Part shown: positions 59,968 to 64,000 of the stretch, piece after piece
How the letters are laid out: each line of letters opens with the position of its first letter
Position numbering within the stretch: position 1 is the first letter of the stretch
NCBI RefSeq assembly: GCF_026013525.1
Contig: NZ_JAPDRA010000009.1
Coordinates: 1-64,000, forward strand
Direction: 5' to 3'
Length of the DNA stretch: 64,000 bases
Source of the DNA: Sphingomonas canadensis
Lineage (GTDB): Bacteria; Pseudomonadota; Alphaproteobacteria; Sphingomonadales; Sphingomonadaceae
The notes under the pieces: model-generated
Database searches by the model: none
Told to the model about the DNA's origin: nothing
Seen by the model: the letters and a program-made list of their open reading frames with translations, nothing else
Translations under genes and position numbers: made by a program

Positions 59968-61848
59968 ATGCGTATCCTTATTGCCGCCGCGGCGCTGGTC
60001 GCCGCCCTCCCCGCCGCCGCCCAGACGGCCCCCCAGTCGATCCCGTCGCCGATCCTCACCACGCCCGAGGCGAAGGACGTGTGGACCCACGCCCAGCCGG
60101 AGGTGGCGCGCGTCACCCATGTCGCGGTGGACCTGACCGCGGATTTCGACGCGAAGATCATGTCGGGCAAGGCCGTGCTGGACGTGCTCGCCGCGCCGGG
60201 CGCGCGCGAAATCGTGCTTGACGTCGACGATCTGGACATCGCCGCGGTCACCGATGGCGCGGGCAAGGCGCTGGAATGGACGGTCGGGCCGCGCGACAAG
60301 GATCTGGGATCGGCGATGACCGTCAAGCTGGACGGCGCGGCCAGGCTGGTCATCACCTACAAGACCCGGCCCGGCGCCGCCGCGCTCCAGTGGCTGCCGC
60401 CGGAGATGACCGCGGGCAAGACCAGGCCCTATCTCTTCAGCCAGGGCCAGGCGATCCTCAACCGCACCTGGATCCCCACCCAGGACAGCCCCGGCATCCG
60501 CCAGACCTGGGAAGCCACGATCACCGTGCCCGAGGGGCTGGTCGCGGTGATGAGCGCCGAGCGGATCGACGGCGCCAAGGGCAAGGCCGCGGGCAAGAAG
60601 ATGCGCAGCTTCCGCTTCCGCATGGACAAGCCGGTGCCGCCCTATCTGATCGCGCTGGCGGTGGGCGACCTGAAGTTCAAGGCGCTCGGCCCGCGCTCCG
60701 GCGTGTGGACCGAGGCGGCGATGCTCGACAAGGCGGCCTATGAATTCGCCGATATCGAGAAGATGATCGACGCGGCGGAGGCGCTGTACGGCCCCTATCG
60801 CTGGGGCCGGTACGATATGCTGCTACTGCCCCCCGCCTTCCCCTATGGCGGGATGGAAAACCCCACGCTGACCTTCCTGACGCCCACGATCGTGACGGGC
60901 GACCGTTCGAACACCGATGTCGTCGCGCATGAGCTGGCGCATAGCTGGTCGGGCAATCTGGTCACCAACGCCACCTGGTCCGATTCCTGGCTCAACGAGG
61001 GCTTCACCACCTATTTCGAGAACCGGATCATGGAGGCGGTGTACGGCGCCGAGCGCGCGGCGATGTATGCCGATCTCGACTGGGACGGGCTGGTCCGCGA
61101 CATCGCCGAGAACGGCGGCCAGACCGGCGCGACGACGCGCCTGCACGGCGATCCGGGATCGACCGCGGGACAGCTCGACTATTTCAAGGGTTCGGTGTTC
61201 CTGCGCACGATCGAGAAGACCGTGGGCCGCGACAAATGGGACGCCTATCTGCGCGGCTATTTCGATCGCCACGCCTTCCAGCCGCAGACGAGCGCCGGCT
61301 TCCTGGCGGACCTGCGCGAGCATCTGCTGAAGGGCCAGCCGGAGCTGGAGCTGACGCTGCAGCTCGATCGCTGGGTCTATGCGGCGGGCCTGCCGGACAA
61401 TGCCGTCCACGTCACCAGCACCACGCTGGCGGCGGTGGATGCCAAGCTGGCGGCGTTCAAGGCGGGCGGCCCGGCCTCCGCGGTGCAGCCGCAGGGCTGG
61501 AGCACGCAGGAATGGCAGCGCTTCCTGAACGGCCTTCCGCGCGAGATGAGCGCGGAGCGGCTGAAGGAGCTGGACGAGACGCTGGGCCTCTCCGCCTCGC
61601 CCAACGCCTATGTCCGCTCGGCCTGGTATGTGCTGGCGATCGGCAACCGCTACGATCCCGCCACCGCCGGGATGGGCGACTGGCTGAAGGGCGTCGGCCG
61701 CGGGCTGCTGATCCGTCCGGTCTATGCCGCGCTGATGGCGCAGGGCGACTGGGGCAAGCCGCTCGCCGAACGCTTCTTCGCCGGCGCGCGTTCGTCCTAC
61801 CACCCCTTCACCCAGGGCCAGATCGAGAAGATCGTCGCGGGGAAATGA
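59968..61848 (+). CDS. M1 family aminopeptidase, exported
   Basis: A 626-residue zinc aminopeptidase. Signal peptide MRILIAAAALVAALPAAAQ, then an N-terminal beta saddle (TADFDAKIMSGKAVLDVLA), the exopeptidase motif GGMENPTLTF (about 295) and zinc site HELAHSWSGNLVTNATWSDSWLNEG, HExxH-x18-E. The domain order and PDCF-like C-terminal helices match leukotriene A4 hydrolase-type M1 enzymes. Likely cleaves peptides in the periplasm. The following gene starts 4 bp after its stop. Confidence 0.94.
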   Translation: MRILIAAAALVAALPAAAQTAPQSIPSPILTTPEAKDVWTHAQPEVARVTHVAVDLTADFDAKIMSGKAVLDVLAAPGAREIVLDVDDLDIAAVTDGAGKALEWTVGPRDKDLGSAMTVKLDGAARLVITYKTRPGAAALQWLPPEMTAGKTRPYLFSQGQAILNRTWIPTQDSPGIRQTWEATITVPEGLVAVMSAERIDGAKGKAAGKKMRSFRFRMDKPVPPYLIALAVGDLKFKALGPRSGVWTEAAMLDKAAYEFADIEKMIDAAEALYGPYRWGRYDMLLLPPAFPYGGMENPTLTFLTPTIVTGDRSNTDVVAHELAHSWSGNLVTNATWSDSWLNEGFTTYFENRIMEAVYGAERAAMYADLDWDGLVRDIAENGGQTGATTRLHGDPGSTAGQLDYFKGSVFLRTIEKTVGRDKWDAYLRGYFDRHAFQPQTSAGFLADLREHLLKGQPELELTLQLDRWVYAAGLPDNAVHVTSTTLAAVDAKLAAFKAGGPASAVQPQGWSTQEWQRFLNGLPREMSAERLKELDETLGLSASPNAYVRSAWYVLAIGNRYDPATAGMGDWLKGVGRGLLIRPVYAALMAQGDWGKPLAERFFAGARSSYHPFTQGQIEKIVAGK

Positions 61849-61852
61849 GTCT

Positions 61853-62557
61853 ATGACCGGTTTCGGCATCCTGCTCGCGGCGGCGCTGTCCGCACCCGCG
61901 CCGCTCCCCGCGCAGGAGGCGGCCGACCCGTGCGCGGCGCCGGAGAGCTACGCCCATTGGCTCGCCATCGAGCGCAAGCCGTCGCGCCCCGGCGGCACGC
62001 TGAGCATCACGCCGACGCGCGGCCTCTCCTATGTCTGGGAGGACGAGCCCGCCGCCTGCACCGGCGATTGGCAGGTATCGCACCCCAAGATGGTGACCGT
62101 CGCGGCCGACCGCCGCTCGCTGATCATCTCGAAGAAGGCGAAGCCGGGGACGGTGGTCACCATCTCCTATCTGGCGCGCGGGCAGCGGCGATCGGCGCAG
62201 ATCCGCATCGTGAGCAAGGACGCGATCGTGCTGACCGGCACGCGCACGCAGACCGCGATGGAGGGCTGCCCCAACGCCCAGCCGGTCGGCGAGCTGGAGT
62301 TCCGTGACGACGGCGGCTTCTCCGTCACCTTTGAACCGTTCGAAACCTATCGCGACTATTGGGGCCGCTTCACCTTCGATCCCGCAAGCGGCACGGTGGA
62401 GATGACCACCAGCGGCGGCAACTTCGTGCCCCCGGACCTGAAGCTGAAGGGCAAGGCGACGCTGGACGCGGGCGGGCGGCTGGTGCTGTCGGGCGTGCAT
62501 CTGGGCACCCGCAACGGCGCGCCGCCGCCGGAACAGGGCTGTACCTATATCTTCTGA
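61853..62557 (+). CDS. Exported protein of unknown function
   Basis: A 234-residue protein with a signal peptide (about 1-22) and four Cys (DPCAAP, PAACTGD, EGCPNA, QGCTYIF), possibly two disulphides. The mature body consists of short strands (GTLSITPTRGLSYVWEDE, VTISYLARGQRRSAQIRI, SVTFEPFETYRDYWGRFTF) suggesting an Ig-like or beta-sandwich followed by a second beta domain, similar to META/lipocalin-like small domains. No function assigned. It is 4 bp after the M1 gene and overlaps the convergent DUF423 gene by 13 bp. Confidence 0.65.
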   Translation: MTGFGILLAAALSAPAPLPAQEAADPCAAPESYAHWLAIERKPSRPGGTLSITPTRGLSYVWEDEPAACTGDWQVSHPKMVTVAADRRSLIISKKAKPGTVVTISYLARGQRRSAQIRIVSKDAIVLTGTRTQTAMEGCPNAQPVGELEFRDDGGFSVTFEPFETYRDYWGRFTFDPASGTVEMTTSGGNFVPPDLKLKGKATLDAGGRLVLSGVHLGTRNGAPPPEQGCTYIF

Positions 62558-62892
62558 CCGCCGCCGCGCGCGGCGCCGATCGCCAGGCAGATCCAGCCCG
62601 CGATCATCGCCGCGCCGCCGATCGGGGTAACTGCCCCCAGCCAGCGCGGCCCGCCCAGCGCCATCACATATAGCGTGGCCGCGAACAGCCCGGCGCCGCC
62701 CACGAACAGCCAGGGCGAAATCCGTGCGCCCATCCGGAGCGCCACCAGTGCGGCGACAGCGTGGACGAGCTGGTAATGCCCGCCCGTGCGCAGCCATTCG
62801 GCCGCCTGCCCCTCTGCCCCATGCGCGCCGAACGCCCCCGCGATCACCGCCAGCGCACCCGAAAGCGCCGCGAGCACCGTCAGCAGCTTCAC
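62545..62892 (-). CDS. DUF423 small membrane protein
   Basis: A 115-residue protein with four membrane segments: TVLAALSGALAVIAGAFGAHG, YQLVHAVAALVALRM, LFVGGAGLFAATLYVMAL and PIGGAAMIAGWICLAIGA. The GAFGAHG start and PIGG motif are diagnostic for DUF423 (YgdD type). The start is a GTG that overlaps the stop of a tiny ORF (GTGA at 62889-62892). Function unknown. Confidence 0.93.
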   Translation of the reverse strand: MKLLTVLAALSGALAVIAGAFGAHGAEGQAAEWLRTGGHYQLVHAVAALVALRMGARISPWLFVGGAGLFAATLYVMALGGPRWLGAVTPIGGAAMIAGWICLAIGAARGGGQKI

Positions 62893-62975
62893 AATCCAAT
62901 CTCCATCGTCATATGGCGCATGCCCGCTCCCGCCAGGGCAAAGCCGATCCGCTCGCGGAGCGGCCGGTTCTTCAC
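62889..62975 (-). CDS. 28-residue ORF between the antiporter and DUF423 genes
   Basis: GTG at 62975 overlaps the antiporter stop and its TGA overlaps the DUF423 GTG start, so both junctions are of the GTGA type. The sequence runs VKNRPLRERIGFALAGAG then MRHMTMEIGL; the first part resembles the start of small membrane enzymes such as diacylglycerol kinase. It may be a real coupling peptide or a decayed gene start. Low confidence. Confidence 0.3.
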   Translation of the reverse strand: MKNRPLRERIGFALAGAGMRHMTMEIGL

Positions 62976-64000
62976 GGGCGCGGCCCTTCCATGTCCTCGG
63001 CCTCGGCGGCGGCTTCGGCGGAGGCGTGGGTGAACATCATGCCGCGCGCCGCGCGCAGGTCGCCGGTCTGCTTCTGCACCTGCAGCCGTTCCTGGTCGCG
63101 GCGGCGGTATTCGGCCTCGGTCCGGTCGATCTCCGCGCCGTCCACGCCCACCGAGTCCATCGCGCGCCGCGCCATCACGATCGCGCTTTCGTACATCTCG
63201 CGCACCGCGCCCGCGATCGGGGCGCCCTTCATCTTCATCACCGATCGCCGGTCGAACGCGCGGACGAAGATCGTCGCCTCCGGAAAGGCATGGTGGATCG
63301 CCTCCAGCGCCTCGGTATCCAGCTTGTCGCCGTCCTGGCAGAACAGCAGCAGCTCTGCCTCCGCCGCGCCCGCCTGGCGCAGGATGTCCACGCGGGTACC
63401 GTCGCCGTAATAGACCTTCATGCCGAAGCTGCCGGCGGTCTCGATCATCGCCACATCGGTGTCGACCAGCGTGACGCTGATCTTCTGGCCGATCAGCATC
63501 TGCGCCACCGTCTGGCCGAAGCGGCCATAGCCGATCACGATCGCGTTGCTGCCGTCGGAGCTGGGGCGTTCCAGCCCTTCCGCGCTCGGTTCCGGCTGGG
63601 CGCGCAGCCGGGCGGTGGCCATCATCAGGAACGGCGTGGTCGCCATCGACAGCGTCACGATCGCGCCGAACACGCTTGCCGCCTCATTCTCGATCAGGAA
63701 GGCCTGCTGCGCCTCGGCGAACAGCACGAAGCCGAACTCGCCGCCCTGGCTGAGCAGCAGGCCCAGCGCGAACGCCTGGCGCCATTTCATCCCGAACAGC
63801 ATCGCCAGGCCCATGATGATCCCGGTCTTCACGACGATCAGCGCCGCCGCCATGCCCGCCACGAACAGCGGCCGTTCCGCGATCGCGTGGAGGTTCAGCG
63901 TCATGCCCACCGCCAGGAAGAACAGCCCGAGCAGGATCGAGCGGAACGGCTCCACGTCCGCCTCCAGCTCGTGGCGATAGGGCGAATCGGCCAGCATCAC
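62972..64000 (-). CDS. Kef/CPA2-type monovalent cation:proton antiporter, 3' part
   Basis: The last 342 codons; the gene runs off the right edge. It enters in MLADSPYRHELEADVEPFRSILLGLFFLAVGM, the membrane helices of the CPA2 exchanger, and continues LLLSQGGEFGFVLFAEAQ. The C-terminal RCK domain follows: NAIVIGYGRFGQTVAQMLIGQKISVTLVD (nucleotide fold) with acidic ligand Asp in VDTDVAM. The tail is charged and helical (TEAEYRRRDQERLQVQK). Family role: potassium or cation efflux under electrophile stress with glutathione control. Assigned KefB/KefC-like; exact type undecided. Confidence 0.9.
   Translation of the reverse strand: MMLADSPYRHELEADVEPFRSILLGLFFLAVGMTLNLHAIAERPLFVAGMAAALIVVKTGIIMGLAMLFGMKWRQAFALGLLLSQGGEFGFVLFAEAQQAFLIENEAASVFGAIVTLSMATTPFLMMATARLRAQPEPSAEGLERPSSDGSNAIVIGYGRFGQTVAQMLIGQKISVTLVDTDVAMIETAGSFGMKVYYGDGTRVDILRQAGAAEAELLLFCQDGDKLDTEALEAIHHAFPEATIFVRAFDRRSVMKMKGAPIAGAVREMYESAIVMARRAMDSVGVDGAEIDRTEAEYRRRDQERLQVQKQTGDLRAARGMMFTHASAEAAAEAEDMEGPRP

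Overview
The window is GC-rich alphaproteobacterial DNA, almost certainly from a sphingomonad (Sphingomonadaceae or Erythrobacteraceae). The reasons are close full-length matches, from memory, to the Sphingobium sp. SYK-6 and Novosphingobium lignin-catabolism proteins LigM, LigD, LigE, LigF and lignostilbene dioxygenase, the dense use of overlapping stop/start codons, and typical sphingomonad housekeeping genes. No rRNA, tRNA, CRISPR array, insertion sequence or prophage was seen.

Layout: 1-25.5 kb is mostly housekeeping and stress functions: the 5' end of ahcY, a Tat-exported beta-helix protein, YqgE, a peroxiredoxin, AMP nucleosidase, M2 and S9 peptidases, a MarR/EmrA/EmrB efflux operon, aspartate-semialdehyde dehydrogenase, an ABC-F ATPase, a TonB receptor coupled to a periplasmic protein, and a soxR/VOC pair around a clear sox box. 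25.5-54.9 kb is a catabolic island for lignin-derived aromatics. 55-64 kb returns to housekeeping (XerD, AroK-AroB, an M1 peptidase, a Kef-type antiporter cut by the right edge).

The island reads as one metabolic programme. LigD and a second SDR oxidise the C-alpha alcohol of beta-aryl ether dimers; LigE, LigF and a BaeA/BaeB-like GST pair cleave the ether; a PQQ/haem alcohol dehydrogenase, an aldehyde dehydrogenase, an aryl-CoA ligase, an amidohydrolase and a 4-hydroxybenzoyl-CoA-type thioesterase could shorten the C3 side chain to vanillate or syringate. An NTF2-like protein resembling diarylpropane gamma-formaldehyde lyases and a lignostilbene dioxygenase could handle beta-1 dimers. LigM and a DesA-like paralogue demethylate the aromatic acids onto tetrahydrofolate, and MetF, FolD, PurU and a MetE-like methyltransferase carry the C1 unit away. 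Three MFS transporters and one IclR regulator complete the set.

Three short DNA motifs recur in the intergenic regions and appear to tie the island together: an IclR-type palindrome TTTCA-N5/6-TGAA (three sites), a TTGTATGCAACA-like element (four sites), and a methionine/SAH-type palindrome ATAAAGATATCTTTAT shared by ahcY and the MetE-like gene. The least described parts are the four-gene operon NTF2 / SnoaL / thioesterase / CmcJ-like oxidoreductase, the DUF3237 gene coupled to lignostilbene dioxygenase, and the PQQ dehydrogenase to CoA ligase branch.
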